This document shows positions 28,611 through 38,452 of a stretch of 64,000 nt of DNA, piece by piece. The stretch's first letter is position 1, and each line of letters starts with the position of its first letter. A program made the translations under genes and the position numbers. A model generated the notes under the pieces. The model did no database searches. It worked only from the letters and a program-made list of their open reading frames with translations, and was not told the origin of the DNA. The DNA comes from Ectothiorhodospira lacustris (lineage in GTDB: Bacteria; Pseudomonadota; Gammaproteobacteria; Ectothiorhodospirales; Ectothiorhodospiraceae). The stretch lies in assembly GCF_022227845.1 (NCBI RefSeq), contig NZ_JAJNQN010000021.1:1-64000 (forward strand), given 5' to 3'.

Positions 28611-29969
28611 TCAGATCCAGTCCAGCACGTCACCCAGGCGCTTGGCAGACATCACCTCCATGCCGTCGATGGGCTTTCGGGGCGCGTTGCCCATGGGCAC
28701 GATGGCTCGGGTAAAGCCGTGCTTGGCGGCTTCCCGCAGGCGTTCCTCGCCGTTGGGGACGGGGCGGATCTCGCCGGCCAGTCCCACCTCGCCGAAGCTC
28801 ACCAGTTCGTGGGGCAGGGGGCGGTCGCGGAAACTGGACAGGGCCGCCAGCAGCATGGGCAGGTCCGCCGCTGTCTCGGTGACCCTGACCCCACCGACCA
28901 CGTTGACGAAGACATCCTGATCATAGAGGGCCAGCCCGCCATGGCGATGGAGCACCGCCAGCAGCATGGTGAGACGGTTCTGCTCCAGGCCCACGGTGAT
29001 GCGGCGGGGCTGCGGGGCGTGGCTCTCGGCCACCAGGGCCTGGACCTCCACCATCAGCGGCCTGGTCCCCTCGCGGGTGACCATGATGACGCTGCCGGAG
29101 ACGGGGGCTTCGTGGCGGGACAGAAAGATGGCCGAAGGGTTGGTGACCGGCTTGAGGCCTGTTTCCAGCATGGCGAACACGCCCAGCTCATTGACCGCAC
29201 CGAAGCGGTTCTTGACCGCCCGCAGGACCCGGTAACGTCCCCCCGGATCACCCTCGAAATAGAGTACGGTATCCACCATGTGCTCCAGTACCCGGGGGCC
29301 GGCGATCTGGCCTTCTTTGGTGACATGACCGACGATGAACAGGGCGGTCCCCGTCTGCTTCGCGTAGCGTACCAGGACGGCGGCACTCTCCCGCACCTGG
29401 GCGACCGAGCCGGGGGCAGACTGCAGTTGTTCCGAATAGATCGTCTGGATGGAATCCACCACCATCACCTGGGGGCGCTCTTGTTGCGCGTGGGTGGTGA
29501 TGCGCTCGACACAGGTCTCGGTCAGCAGACGCAGGTCATCACAGGGCAGGCCCAGACGGTGTCCGCGCAGGGAGACCTGTTCCGGTGACTCCTCGCCGGT
29601 GACATAGAGGCTGCGCAGGTCGGGCAGGGTGGCCAGGGTCTGCAGCAGCAGGGTGGACTTGCCGATGCCCGGGTCGCCGCCGATCAGGACCACCGAGCCC
29701 TGCACCAGTCCACCGCCCAACACCCGGTCCAGTTCGGAGATGCCGGTGCTGGTACGGGCCTGTCCGCCACCGGTGACCTCGCCCAGGCGGCGAACCTGTG
29801 GGGCGGCGATGCCGGCGTAGCCGGCAAAACGGCTGCCGACGGCGGCGGCTGGAGCGGAGACCGCGGTCTCCATCGCATTCCAGGCGCCGCAGTCCGGGCA
29901 CTGGCCGCTCCACTTGGGAGACAGTGCCCCGCAGGCGGTGCACTGGTATTGGGTCCTGGGCTTGGCCAT
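28611..29969 (-). CDS. radA: DNA repair protein RadA/Sms
   Basis: 452-residue RecA-like branch-migration protein. N-terminal zinc finger YQCTACGALSPKWSGQCPDCG (Cys10, 13, 27, 30), Walker A GDPGIGKST, the RadA-specific KNRFG motif (in VKNRFGAVNE) and a C-terminal Lon-like domain are all present. It lies 9 bases downstream of the CNNM/CorC-type gene, so the two may share a transcript. Confidence 0.96.
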   Translation of the reverse strand: MAKPRTQYQCTACGALSPKWSGQCPDCGAWNAMETAVSAPAAAVGSRFAGYAGIAAPQVRRLGEVTGGGQARTSTGISELDRVLGGGLVQGSVVLIGGDPGIGKSTLLLQTLATLPDLRSLYVTGEESPEQVSLRGHRLGLPCDDLRLLTETCVERITTHAQQERPQVMVVDSIQTIYSEQLQSAPGSVAQVRESAAVLVRYAKQTGTALFIVGHVTKEGQIAGPRVLEHMVDTVLYFEGDPGGRYRVLRAVKNRFGAVNELGVFAMLETGLKPVTNPSAIFLSRHEAPVSGSVIMVTREGTRPLMVEVQALVAESHAPQPRRITVGLEQNRLTMLLAVLHRHGGLALYDQDVFVNVVGGVRVTETAADLPMLLAALSSFRDRPLPHELVSFGEVGLAGEIRPVPNGEERLREAAKHGFTRAIVPMGNAPRKPIDGMEVMSAKRLGDVLDWI

Positions 29970-29977
29970 GGGGCGGT

Positions 29978-31258
29978 TCAGTCCTGCCCCGTCGGGTGTG
30001 GCGGCAGGCGCGGGCTGATGCGCACGGTACGGATGGCGTTGTTCTTCACCTGCACGATCTCCATGGGGTAGCCATCCATGAGGACGCTGATGTTGGCATC
30101 GGGGATGGTTTCCAGGTGTTCCAGCAGCAGCCCGTTGAGGGTGCGGGGGCCGTCCAGGGGGAAGTGGGATCCCAGTAGCCGGTTGAGTTCACGCAGGTGG
30201 ATGGTGGCATCCACCAGGTAGCTGCCGTCCGCCTGGGGGAGGACTTCCGGGGTGATGGCGCCCGGGTCCGAGGTGAATTCGCCCACTACTTCTTCCAGTA
30301 GGTCCTCCAGGGTGACCAGTCCCTGAATGTCGCCGTATTCATCCACCACCAGGCCGATGCGGCGTTTCTCCCGCTGGAAGTTGAGGAGCTGGCGATTGAG
30401 GTTGGTGCCCTCGGGAATGAAATAGGGAGGTCGCAGGGACTCGCGCAACTGTTCGGGGGCCAGTTCATTGCGGTAGACCATGGGCAGGACCCGGCGCAGA
30501 TGGATGAAGCCCAGGATGTTGTCCACGTTGCCTTCGAACACCGGCAGCCGGGTGTATTGGCTGTGGATGAGCTGTTGGGTGATCTCGTCCCAGTCATCTT
30601 CCAGGTCGATGCCCACGATCTCGTTACGGGGCACCATGATGTCTTCCACGGTGGCCTTTTCCAGATCCAGCAGGTTCACCAGCATGCGCTGATGCCGGGC
30701 CGGGATCAGGGCGCCGGCCTCATTCACGGCAACCCGAAGCTCCTCGCTGGAGAGGGCGTGCTGAGCACGGGTCTGGGCGCGCACGCCGAGCAGGCGCAGG
30801 ACGGTGTTGGACAGTAGGTTGACCGTCCACACCAGGGGGTAAGCCACGACCATGAGGGGGGTGTAGACGTAGGCGGCCGGGTAGGCCACCTTCTCCGAGT
30901 GCAAGGCCGCCAGTGTCTTGGGGGCCACCTCGGCGAAGACCAGCAGGGCCAGGGTCAGTAGTCCGGTAGCGATGGCGATGCCGGCATCGCCGTAGACCCG
31001 GAAGCCGATGTAGGTGGCCAATTGGGTGATGATGATGTTGACGAAGTTGTTACCCAGCAGAATCAGGCCGATGAGTCGGTCCGGTTTGTCCAGCAACCGC
31101 TGGGCTCGGCCGGCGCCGCCGTGTCCGGCCTGGGCCAGATGGCGCATGCGGTAGCGGTTGAGCGACATCAGCGCGGTTTCGGAGCCGGAGAAAAAGGCGG
31201 AGCACAAGAACAGCGTCACCAGCAATATGGCCAGTACACTTAAGGGTATTTGTTCCAA
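29978..31258 (-). CDS. CNNM/CorC-family (HlyC/CorC) membrane protein with CBS pair
   Basis: 426 residues: an N-terminal DUF21 (CNNM) membrane domain with SAFFSGSETALMSLN and about four helices, then two CBS domains (about residues 195-320, with VDNILGFIHLRRVLP and VTLEDLLEEVVGEF), then a CorC_HlyC domain at the C-terminus. The family (E. coli YfjD) is linked to Mg2+/Co2+ transport. The start is uncertain: TTG 31258 has GGA 6 bases upstream and gives the usual short N-terminus; GTG 31288 would add 10 residues. Confidence 0.88.
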   Translation of the reverse strand: MEQIPLSVLAILLVTLFLCSAFFSGSETALMSLNRYRMRHLAQAGHGGAGRAQRLLDKPDRLIGLILLGNNFVNIIITQLATYIGFRVYGDAGIAIATGLLTLALLVFAEVAPKTLAALHSEKVAYPAAYVYTPLMVVAYPLVWTVNLLSNTVLRLLGVRAQTRAQHALSSEELRVAVNEAGALIPARHQRMLVNLLDLEKATVEDIMVPRNEIVGIDLEDDWDEITQQLIHSQYTRLPVFEGNVDNILGFIHLRRVLPMVYRNELAPEQLRESLRPPYFIPEGTNLNRQLLNFQREKRRIGLVVDEYGDIQGLVTLEDLLEEVVGEFTSDPGAITPEVLPQADGSYLVDATIHLRELNRLLGSHFPLDGPRTLNGLLLEHLETIPDANISVLMDGYPMEIVQVKNNAIRTVRISPRLPPHPTGQD

Positions 31259-31398
31259 GGGAGGTCCGGTACCACGGGGGGGTTGCACACCTGTGGAATT
31301 ACACGTGCCGGATCAGGGGGATGTCAAGGGGGAAATGCCCCGGGACGGCAGGCCGAGGCCGTGTGGCCCGGGCCGCCGGGGGGCAGTCGTCGGTCTTG

Positions 31399-32217
31399 TC
31401 AGAGGCCCAGCACCATTTCCAGGACCATCTTGCTGCCCACGTACGCCACGAATAACAGGGCAAACCCGATCAGGGTCCAGCGGGCGGCGAGCCGGCCTCG
31501 CCAGCCGAAGCGGAAGCGGCCGATCAGCAGGGCGGCGAAGATCAGCCAGGCAATGATGGCGAACACCACCTTGTGAGCCAGGTGTTGGGCAAAGAGGTCG
31601 TCCAGCACGAACAGGCCGGTCAACAGGGCGGCAGTCAGGAAGATGAAGCCCCAGCCGATGACATGAAACAGCATGGAATCCATGGTGGACAGCGGCGGCA
31701 GGGCGCGGATCAGCCCGCCGGGGCGATGGTTATGCAGGCTGTAGTTCTGCAGGGTCAACAGGGCGGCCTGGATGGCGGCAATGGTCAGTAGGCTGAAGGC
31801 GATCATGGCCAGCAGCATGTGGGCGCGAAGCCCCGGGTCGGCGGCGGCGGTGGTGTGAAGGTCGCCCGCCAGGGCCAGTTCCAGGGAGACCGTGACCCCG
31901 GCAAAGGGGAGCAGCAGGATCCCCAGGATATGAATGGGGTAGCGGATGGAGGCCACCAGCAGGAAGAAGGCGATGAGCCAGGCCACCATGGAGACCACGC
32001 TGAAGACCCCCATGCCGGTGCCGTTGGCACTGAATATGTGGAGGTAGAGCAGCAGGGCGTGCAGGGCGACCGCACCCCCCCAAACGGAAAACAGGAGTAT
32101 CTTGCCCCGGGCGGGCGGCGCGGCGCCACCGGAACCCTTGCGCAGCCGCTGCATGAGCAGGGCGCCCCCTGTGAAGTAGAGCACGGTGGTGATAAATCCG
32201 ATGGCGGCTACGAACAT
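31399..32217 (-). CDS. ypjD: CcsA-like inner-membrane protein YpjD
   Basis: 272 residues with about eight transmembrane helices and the cytochrome c assembly (CcsA/CcmC-like) pattern: HALLLYLHIFS early, conserved His in RAHMLLAMIAFSLL and in HVIGWGFIFLTAALLTG, and HKVVFAIIAW. Location next to ffh is typical of ypjD. Its exact role is unknown in the family. Divergent from the MBL gene. Confidence 0.88.
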   Translation of the reverse strand: MFVAAIGFITTVLYFTGGALLMQRLRKGSGGAAPPARGKILLFSVWGGAVALHALLLYLHIFSANGTGMGVFSVVSMVAWLIAFFLLVASIRYPIHILGILLLPFAGVTVSLELALAGDLHTTAAADPGLRAHMLLAMIAFSLLTIAAIQAALLTLQNYSLHNHRPGGLIRALPPLSTMDSMLFHVIGWGFIFLTAALLTGLFVLDDLFAQHLAHKVVFAIIAWLIFAALLIGRFRFGWRGRLAARWTLIGFALLFVAYVGSKMVLEMVLGL

Positions 32218-32245
32218 TTATGAGCACCAAACCTTAGATTTCAAT

Positions 32246-32260
32246 TGAGAATCATTGCAT
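32246..32260. promoter_or_regulatory. Weak Fur-like box in the ypjD/MBL divergent gap
   Basis: The plus strand reads TGAGAATCATTGCAT, which matches about 9 of 14 defined positions of the 7-1-7 Fur pattern TGATAATNATTATCA, with the left half much better than the right. This is weak support only. Confidence 0.2.
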
Positions 32261-32362
32261 AAATTCCCTTCTCGGTGAAGGGATCAATCTTGATATCGGT
32301 CCCTGCGGACAGCGTGTTACGATCGGGTCCAATGTTCTGGTCCAGCAAGGTGCGCAAGGAGC

Positions 32363-33130
32363 ATGCAGATCACGGTCCTGGGTTGCAGCGGCGGCATTGG
32401 CGACGGCCGTCGTACCACTTCCATCATGATCGATGACGACATCCTCATCGACTGTGGTACCGGGGTGGGTGATCTTTCCCTGGAAGCCATGGCCAGGATA
32501 AGGCATCTGCTGATCACGCATACCCACCTGGATCATATTGCCTGCCTTCCGCTGCTGGTGGATACCCTGTTCAGTCGGCTTCAGTCCCGGCCGCTGGTGA
32601 TCCATGCCCGCGCAGATTGCATGCACATTATCCATGATCACATTTTCAATTGGCAGATCTGGCCGGATTTCTTCGAGCTGCCGGAGCGGGAGCGCCCGGT
32701 GGTGCAGTTCGATGCCATGGTGCCTGATATTCCCCTCCATCTGGACGGGCGTCGTATCGACATGCTGCCGGTGGCCCACTCGGTGCCGGCGGTAGGATAC
32801 CGGGTGGAGCGGGACGGGGTGGCGTTTGCCTTCAGCGGTGATACCACCAGCAACGACGTCTTCTGGGATGCCCTCAACGCCCATGATGCCCTGGATCTGC
32901 TGTTCGTGGAATGTGCTTTCCCTGATCGGGATCAGGCTCTGGGTCAGCGAGCCGGACATTACTGTCCGTCGCTGCTGGCAAAGGATCTTGCCAAGCTGCG
33001 CCATGCGCCTCGTGTCGGTATCACCCATCTCAAGCCCGGTGAAGAAGACGGTGTGTTTGAGGCGCTGGAGGCCCAGGTCACCGGGCGTGATCTGCTGCGG
33101 CTCTGCAGTGGTGATATTTTCACGATATAA
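32363..33130 (+). CDS. MBL-fold metallohydrolase, class II cyclic-nucleotide phosphodiesterase-like
   Basis: 255 residues. The metal site THTHLDHIACLP (about residues 52-63) follows the HxHxDH pattern, with further ligands in VAHSVPA, SGDTTSND and a late THLKPGEE His. The spacing and the LDCGTG-like start resemble class II 3',5'-cyclic nucleotide phosphodiesterases and RNase Z-like enzymes; the substrate is not certain. AAGGAG lies only one base before the ATG, unusually close, and no better in-frame start is visible. Confidence 0.75.
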   Translation: MQITVLGCSGGIGDGRRTTSIMIDDDILIDCGTGVGDLSLEAMARIRHLLITHTHLDHIACLPLLVDTLFSRLQSRPLVIHARADCMHIIHDHIFNWQIWPDFFELPERERPVVQFDAMVPDIPLHLDGRRIDMLPVAHSVPAVGYRVERDGVAFAFSGDTTSNDVFWDALNAHDALDLLFVECAFPDRDQALGQRAGHYCPSLLAKDLAKLRHAPRVGITHLKPGEEDGVFEALEAQVTGRDLLRLCSGDIFTI

Positions 33131-33181
33131 TCCCTGACCCTTCCAACCGGTTGCATGCGGCGCCGCGGCGCTCCCAAGCCT

Positions 33182-34543
33182 ATGTTTGACAGCCTTTCAG
33201 AACGCCTTCAGGGCACCATCAAGCGCCTTCGCGGCCAGGCTCGCCTGACCGAGGAGAACATCCAGGACACCATTCGTGAGGTCCGCAAGGCCTTGCTGGA
33301 AGCAGACGTGGCCCTGCCGGTGGTGCGTGAATTCATTGCCCGGGTGAAGGAGCGGGCGGTGGGGCAGGAGGTGCTGGCCAGCCTGACCCCGGGCCAGGCC
33401 CTGGTCAAGGTGGTGAACGACGAGCTGATCAAGGTCATGGGCGAAGCCAATGACGGCCTCAAGCTCAATGTGCAGCCGCCGGCGGTGATCCTCATGGCCG
33501 GCTTGCAGGGAGCGGGCAAGACCACCACCGTGGCCAAGCTGGCGCGCTGGCTCAAGGAGCGTCAGGACAAGAAGGTGATGGTAGCCAGCTGTGACGTCTA
33601 CCGTCCCGCCGCTATCCGGCAGCTGCAGACCCTGGCCGGCGAAGTGGGCGTGAACTTCTTTCCCAGCGAGGCCGGTCAGGCCCCCCTGGATATTGCCGCC
33701 GCCGCCCTGGAGCAGGCCCGCAGACAGCACCAGGATGTGCTGATCGTGGATACCGCCGGTCGCCTGCACATCGACGGGGAGATGATGGATGAGATCCGTC
33801 GCCTGCACGAGCGCCTGAATCCCGCCGAAACCCTGTTCGTGGTGGACAGCATGACCGGCCAGGATGCCGCCAACACCGCCAAGGCCTTCAATGACGCCCT
33901 CCCGCTCACCGGGGTGGTGCTCACCAAGGCTGATGGTGATGCCCGGGGTGGTGCGGCCCTGTCGGTGCGTCATATCACCGGCAAGCCCATCAAGTTCCTT
34001 GGCATGGGGGAGAAGACCGCAGCCCTGGAGCCCTTCCATCCCGACCGCCTCGCCTCCCGCATCCTGGGTATGGGGGATGTCCTCAGCCTGGTGGAAGAGG
34101 CTTCCCGTCAGGTGGATCAGGACAAGGCCGAGAAGCTGGCCCGCAAGATCAAGAAGGGCAAGACCTTTGATCTGGAAGACCTGCGGGATCAGCTCGGTCA
34201 GATGTCCAAGATGGGGGGGATGAGCTCACTGCTGGAGAAGTTGCCCGGGGCGGGTGATCTGCCCGATGCCATCAAGAACAAGTCCCATGACAAGGATCTG
34301 CAGCGCATGGTGGCCATCATCAACTCCATGACCCCCAAAGAGCGGCGCAATCCGGATATCATCAAGGGCTCACGCAAGCGGCGCATCGCCGCCGGGTCCG
34401 GGACCCAGGTGCAGGATGTGAACCGCCTGCTCAAACAGCACCTGCAGATGAGCAAGATGGTCAAGCAGTTTTCCAAGGGCGGCATGAGTAAGATGATGAA
34501 ATCCCTCAAGGGACGTATGCCGGGGGGGCGTTTGCCCTTCTGA
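33182..34543 (+). CDS. ffh: Signal recognition particle protein Ffh
   Basis: 453-residue SRP GTPase, same length as the E. coli protein. N domain helices, P-loop GLQGAGKTT (residues 107-115), DTAGRLHID, TKADGDARGG, and a Met-rich C-terminal M domain (QHLQMSKMVKQFSKGGMSKMMKS) are present. The ATG at 33182 gives the canonical start MFDSLSERLQ. The ribosomal rpsP operon follows. Confidence 0.98.
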   Translation: MFDSLSERLQGTIKRLRGQARLTEENIQDTIREVRKALLEADVALPVVREFIARVKERAVGQEVLASLTPGQALVKVVNDELIKVMGEANDGLKLNVQPPAVILMAGLQGAGKTTTVAKLARWLKERQDKKVMVASCDVYRPAAIRQLQTLAGEVGVNFFPSEAGQAPLDIAAAALEQARRQHQDVLIVDTAGRLHIDGEMMDEIRRLHERLNPAETLFVVDSMTGQDAANTAKAFNDALPLTGVVLTKADGDARGGAALSVRHITGKPIKFLGMGEKTAALEPFHPDRLASRILGMGDVLSLVEEASRQVDQDKAEKLARKIKKGKTFDLEDLRDQLGQMSKMGGMSSLLEKLPGAGDLPDAIKNKSHDKDLQRMVAIINSMTPKERRNPDIIKGSRKRRIAAGSGTQVQDVNRLLKQHLQMSKMVKQFSKGGMSKMMKSLKGRMPGGRLPF

Positions 34544-34546
34544 AGC

Positions 34547-34574
34547 TTGTGCCTTGACGATGCGCGTGTATAAT
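34547..34574 (+). promoter_or_regulatory. Sigma70 promoter for the rpsP operon
   Basis: TTGTGC at 34547-34552 and a perfect TATAAT at 34569-34574 are separated by 16 bases, in the gap between ffh and rpsP. A GC-rich discriminator follows, as expected of ribosomal protein promoters. An overlapping TTGACG is too close to the -10 to act as its -35. Confidence 0.65.
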
Positions 34575-34633
34575 GGCGCGCTTTTCCGGGGCATGTCCCC
34601 CAAACGATACCAGACAAGCAGGGCTAACAGCAG

Positions 34634-34894
34634 ATGGTAACGATTCGACTGGCTCGCGGCGGCGCCAAGAAGGCGCCTTTCTACCACATCGTGGTGACCG
34701 ACTCCCGCAGCCGCCGCGACAGCGGCTATATTGAGCGTGTGGGCTACTTCAACCCCGTGGCCCGTGGTCAGGAGGTGCGTCTGCACCTGGATACCCAGCG
34801 CGTGGAGCACTGGCTGTCCAAGGGCGCTGCGGCTTCCGACCGTGCCGCCAGGCTGATCAAGGAATTCACCAAGCAGAACGCTGCCGCCGCCTGA
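34634..34894 (+). CDS. rpsP: 30S ribosomal protein bS16
   Basis: 86 residues beginning [20 protein letters not shown], with [17 protein letters not shown], the bS16 core. First gene of the conserved rpsP-rimM-trmD-rplS operon with a TATAAT promoter 60 bases upstream. Confidence 0.97.
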   Translation: MVTIRLARGGAKKAPFYHIVVTDSRSRRDSGYIERVGYFNPVARGQEVRLHLDTQRVEHWLSKGAAASDRAARLIKEFTKQNAAAA

Positions 34895-34923
34895 GGCGAC
34901 GGCCCGTTCGAGTCGCCCCGCAG

Positions 34924-35430
34924 ATGAACCGTCCGGACTGGATCATACTGGGACGCATTGCCGGGGTGTACGGCGTCAAGGGCTGGGTCAAGCTGTTTTC
35001 CGAGACCGAGCCCCGTGAGGGCATCCTGGCCTATAACCCGCTGTCCATCCAGATTGACGGCGAGTGGCGAGTCCTCAGTGTGGAGTCCGGCCGGGCCCAT
35101 GGTAAGGGTGTGGTGGCCAAGCTGACAGGCATCGACGATCGCGACGCAGCGGCCGTACTGGTCGGTGCTCCGATCGGCATTCGTCCGGAACAGCTGGAGC
35201 CCTTGCCGGAAGGCGAGTATTACTGGGCCGACCTGGTCGGGCTTGAGGTGATCAACCTGGAGGCCGTCAGTCTGGGCTGGGTGGATCACCTCATGGAGAC
35301 CGGCGCCAACGATGTCCTGGTGGTGAGTGGTGATCGGGAACGTCTGATACCCTACGTCAGGGATCAGGTCATCCTGGAGATTGATCTGGAGGCAGGTATC
35401 ATTCGCGTGGACTGGGATCCGGATTTCTAG
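34924..35430 (+). CDS. rimM: Ribosome maturation factor RimM
   Basis: 168 residues; helps 30S subunit head maturation and binds uS19. Opening [19 protein letters not shown] is the RimM signature, and the PRC-barrel C-terminus has [11 protein letters not shown] and [10 protein letters not shown]. No clear Shine-Dalgarno, which fits translational coupling within the operon. Confidence 0.96.
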   Translation: MNRPDWIILGRIAGVYGVKGWVKLFSETEPREGILAYNPLSIQIDGEWRVLSVESGRAHGKGVVAKLTGIDDRDAAAVLVGAPIGIRPEQLEPLPEGEYYWADLVGLEVINLEAVSLGWVDHLMETGANDVLVVSGDRERLIPYVRDQVILEIDLEAGIIRVDWDPDF

Positions 35431-35440
35431 GCCCGCCACG

Positions 35441-36205
35441 GTGCGATTCGATGTCATCAGCCTGTTCCCCGAGTGGGCTGCCTCGGTAGCCGACTGGGGC
35501 ATTACGGGCCGCGCCCGCGAACGCGGACTGTTGTCCGTCCACTGCTGGGATCCGCGGGACTACACCCACGACCGGCATCGGACCGTGGATGATCGCCCTT
35601 ACGGGGGTGGTCCCGGCATGGTGATGAAGGTAGAACCCCTGCGGCAGGCCATTTGGGCTGCTCGGGCCGATGACGAGGTACCGGCCCGGGTGATCTACAT
35701 GAGCCCTCAGGGGCGGCCTCTGGATCAGGCCGGCGTGCGGCAGCTGGCAACCCTGCCAAGGGTCATTTTGCTGGCAGGCCGCTACGAAGGTATTGATGAA
35801 CGGCTGATCCGGCTGGAAGTGGACGAGGAATGGTCCATCGGTGACTACGTGCTGTCCGGTGGCGAGTTGGCGGCCATGGTGGTGATCGATGCCTGCGCCC
35901 GGCTCTTGCCCGGGGCCCTGGGGGACGAATTGTCCGCCATGCAGGACTCCTTCAGCCAGGGACTGCTGGATTGTCCTCACTACACCCGGCCGGAGGTGGT
36001 GGACGGATTGGGCGTACCGGAGGTGCTTCGTTGCGGCGACCATGGCCGAATCGAGCGCTGGCGTCGCAAGCAGGCCCTGGGTCGAACCTTGGAACGGCGG
36101 CCCGACATATTGGCACAACTGGAATTAAGCGAGGCGGACTGCCGCCTGCTGGAAGAATATCAACGCGAGCTGGCGGACGCGCAGGCCGCGCCGAGCAGTG
36201 ACTGA
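35441..36205 (+). CDS. trmD: tRNA (guanosine-37-N1)-methyltransferase
   Basis: 254-residue SPOUT methyltransferase placing m1G37 in tRNA. Trefoil-knot motifs: [26 protein letters not shown] and [13 protein letters not shown]. The start is GTG 35441 ([12 protein letters not shown]), 10 bases after the rimM stop; the frame is open further upstream within rimM but without family similarity. Confidence 0.97.
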   Translation: MRFDVISLFPEWAASVADWGITGRARERGLLSVHCWDPRDYTHDRHRTVDDRPYGGGPGMVMKVEPLRQAIWAARADDEVPARVIYMSPQGRPLDQAGVRQLATLPRVILLAGRYEGIDERLIRLEVDEEWSIGDYVLSGGELAAMVVIDACARLLPGALGDELSAMQDSFSQGLLDCPHYTRPEVVDGLGVPEVLRCGDHGRIERWRRKQALGRTLERRPDILAQLELSEADCRLLEEYQRELADAQAAPSSD

Positions 36206-36218
36206 CAGGGGTCGAAAC

Positions 36219-36566
36219 ATGAGCAACATCATCCAGCAACTGGAAGCCGAGCAGATGAACCGCGAGGTGCCCGATTTCACGCCAGGCGACACCGTTGTCG
36301 TCCAGGTGAAGGTGAAGGAAGGCAGCCGCGAGCGTCTGCAGGCCTTTGAAGGCGTGGTCATCGCCAAGCGCAACCGCGGCATCAATTCCGCCTTCACGGT
36401 GCGCAAGATCTCCCATGGCGAAGGCGTGGAGCGCGTGTTCCAGACCTACAGCCCGGTCGTGGCCGAGATCCAAGTGAAGCGTCGTGGCGCCGTGCGCCGC
36501 GCCAAGCTGTATTACCTGCGTGGGCGTACCGGCAAGGCTGCCCGCATCAAGGAAGACATCAAGTAA
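36219..36566 (+). CDS. rplS: 50S ribosomal protein bL19
   Basis: 115 residues, identical in length to E. coli bL19, with [20 protein letters not shown] and [26 protein letters not shown] precedes ATG 36219. Last gene of the operon, followed by a strong terminator. Confidence 0.98.
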   Translation: MSNIIQQLEAEQMNREVPDFTPGDTVVVQVKVKEGSRERLQAFEGVVIAKRNRGINSAFTVRKISHGEGVERVFQTYSPVVAEIQVKRRGAVRRAKLYYLRGRTGKAARIKEDIK

Positions 36567-36592
36567 CATTGATGGCCTTGAGGGGCATGAAG

Positions 36593-36625
36593 AAAGCGCT
36601 TCGGGAAACCGGGGCGCTTTTTTTT
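36593..36625 (+). terminator. Rho-independent terminator of the rpsP operon
   Basis: AAAGCGCTTCGG pairs with CCGGGGCGCTTT (two G-U pairs) around a GAAA tetraloop and runs directly into eight T residues. It lies 27 bases after the rplS stop. Confidence 0.92.
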
Positions 36626-36672
36626 CGTCTGCATGAATGGGCCGCCGGAGGATGTGGTCAAGGAGTATCGTC

Positions 36673-38442
36673 ATGCCTGGTTTGCTGATGCCGAAGGTTT
36701 TCCTGGTCTTTTTCCTGATGAGTCTGGTGCTGGGCTGGATGCCGCGGGTCCTTGCCGACCCGGTGGTGGATGAGGCCATGGCCCTGTCACGCCTGGGCGC
36801 TACCGACCTGGCCTTGGGGGTGCTGGCGAGGCAGTCGCTGGATCACCAGGCCCAGCCGGGACGCTGGATGGCCCGGGAACAGGCGCGTATCGAGATCCTC
36901 GGGACCAGCGAGCGCTGGGAACAGGTGGTGGAGCGGGCTCGGGGCGTGCCGGTGGAACTGCCGGTGGATTTCGTGATCTGGACCCGCACCCGACAGGCCC
37001 ACGCCCTCATCGCCCTGGAACGAGGGGGGGAAGCGCGGGATGTACTCAGACCCCTGATCTGGTTTGGCGCCCCCAATGCCACGGAACAATGGTTTCGGGC
37101 CTGGCGCCGCATGCTGGCGGAATCCTACAGTCTGGATGGTCGGCCGGAAGACGCCCTGACCGCGCTGCGCCGTTACCGCCAGGATTACGGCCGCGAGGCC
37201 GGAGATGCCGCGTTGCTGGAAGCGCGCATCCTGCTCTCGGTGGGGCGGCATGAGGAAGCGGTCAATGCCCTGAGCGGCGTGGACGGTCACGAGGCCGGTG
37301 CTCTGCGAATCCTGGCCCGGTTCCGGGCCGGCGCGCTTTCCGCCGAGGATGCGGTTAGTCAGGCCGGTCGCGCCGCTCGTGTACAGGAAAAGGACTCGGT
37401 GGTGGCAGCTCGCTACCTGGCGGTGGCGGCCATGGCGGCCCAGTCGCTACGGGACCCGATGCAGCAGATTCCGGTGCTGGAATCCGCCCTGGTGGCGCAA
37501 TCTCGGCTGGGTGCTGGGGATGACCTGTATCGGCTGACGGCACAGCCCCTTTGGCAGAGTTATCTGCGCCTGGGGGAGCGACTGGCCAACGAGCGTCAGC
37601 TTCTGATCGGCGATGATGAGCCCTGGTTCAAACTGGCGGATAGCCTGGAGGCCGGGCAGCCCCTGGCCTTCCGTGGCCTGCTGGCGGTTGTGGCCTTGAG
37701 AAGCCCCATGCCCCAGGGGCAGGCTCGGGCCCACCGCCGTCTGAGCGAGCAACTGGCGGGTATCGAAGGATTGGGTGAGCCGCTGCTGCAGGCCCTCTAC
37801 CTTGGCGATGGCCCGTTCGGACAGGCCGATCGTGTCCCGGCACCGGTGCGCCATCTGTTGGCGGAAACCGCCCTGAGCCAAGGAGATCTGAATACCGCCT
37901 CCCGCCTGATGGCCGGGCTGGACCGGGCGCCCGACGGGGTGGACCCCTTCCTGTGGGGCTTGCGTCGGGCACGTACCCTGATCCTGGGCGGGCAGGAAGA
38001 GGCGGGTATCGATGGTCTCTACCGGGTGTTGTCCGCTGTTCGACAGCTGGAAGGGGAGGCGGCGGACCGTTTCATGCAGGTGCTGTTCGATCTGCAGGCG
38101 GTCCGCCGTCATCAGGACGCCCTGAACCTGTTCCAGGTGGTCGCTCCCCGATTGACGGAGCGTCGCAGGTTGCGGGAGCTGATGTTCTGGCAAGCCGATT
38201 CCCACGGTGCCCTGGGGGAGCATGAGCAGGCCGCCCGGCTGTATCTTCGTTCCGCCCTGCTGGGGGACAGTACCGACATGTGGGCGCTCAGCGCCCGGTT
38301 CCAGGCAGCCGAGGCCTTGGGCGAGGCGGGACTGGTCGGGGATGCCGGGGTCATCTACGAGGACCTGATCCGTCGTACCCCGGAGCCGGAGCGCCGGGTG
38401 ATGCTCCGGCAGCGCTTGCAGCAGTTGCAGTTACAGCAGTAG
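36673..38442 (+). CDS. Periplasmic TPR-like helical repeat protein, function unknown
   Basis: 589 residues. A signal peptide (hydrophobic LLMPKVFLVFFLMSLVLGW, cleavage near VLA-DP) is followed by an almost entirely helical sequence with repeated A-x-x-L-x-x-x-G patterns typical of tetratricopeptide-like repeats (for example EDALTALRRYRQDYG, DALNLFQVVAPRL, EHEQAARLYLRSALLG). No catalytic motif. ATG 36673 is chosen for its AAGGAG 8 bases upstream. It probably scaffolds an envelope complex; no partner is evident next door. Confidence 0.75.
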   Translation: MPGLLMPKVFLVFFLMSLVLGWMPRVLADPVVDEAMALSRLGATDLALGVLARQSLDHQAQPGRWMAREQARIEILGTSERWEQVVERARGVPVELPVDFVIWTRTRQAHALIALERGGEARDVLRPLIWFGAPNATEQWFRAWRRMLAESYSLDGRPEDALTALRRYRQDYGREAGDAALLEARILLSVGRHEEAVNALSGVDGHEAGALRILARFRAGALSAEDAVSQAGRAARVQEKDSVVAARYLAVAAMAAQSLRDPMQQIPVLESALVAQSRLGAGDDLYRLTAQPLWQSYLRLGERLANERQLLIGDDEPWFKLADSLEAGQPLAFRGLLAVVALRSPMPQGQARAHRRLSEQLAGIEGLGEPLLQALYLGDGPFGQADRVPAPVRHLLAETALSQGDLNTASRLMAGLDRAPDGVDPFLWGLRRARTLILGGQEEAGIDGLYRVLSAVRQLEGEAADRFMQVLFDLQAVRRHQDALNLFQVVAPRLTERRRLRELMFWQADSHGALGEHEQAARLYLRSALLGDSTDMWALSARFQAAEALGEAGLVGDAGVIYEDLIRRTPEPERRVMLRQRLQQLQLQQ

Positions 38443-38452
38443 GCTTGTGGGC

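Noticed and set aside
34555-34574. TTGACG as -35 for the rpsP TATAAT
   Set aside because: Spacing is only about 9 bases; TTGTGC with 16-base spacing is used instead.
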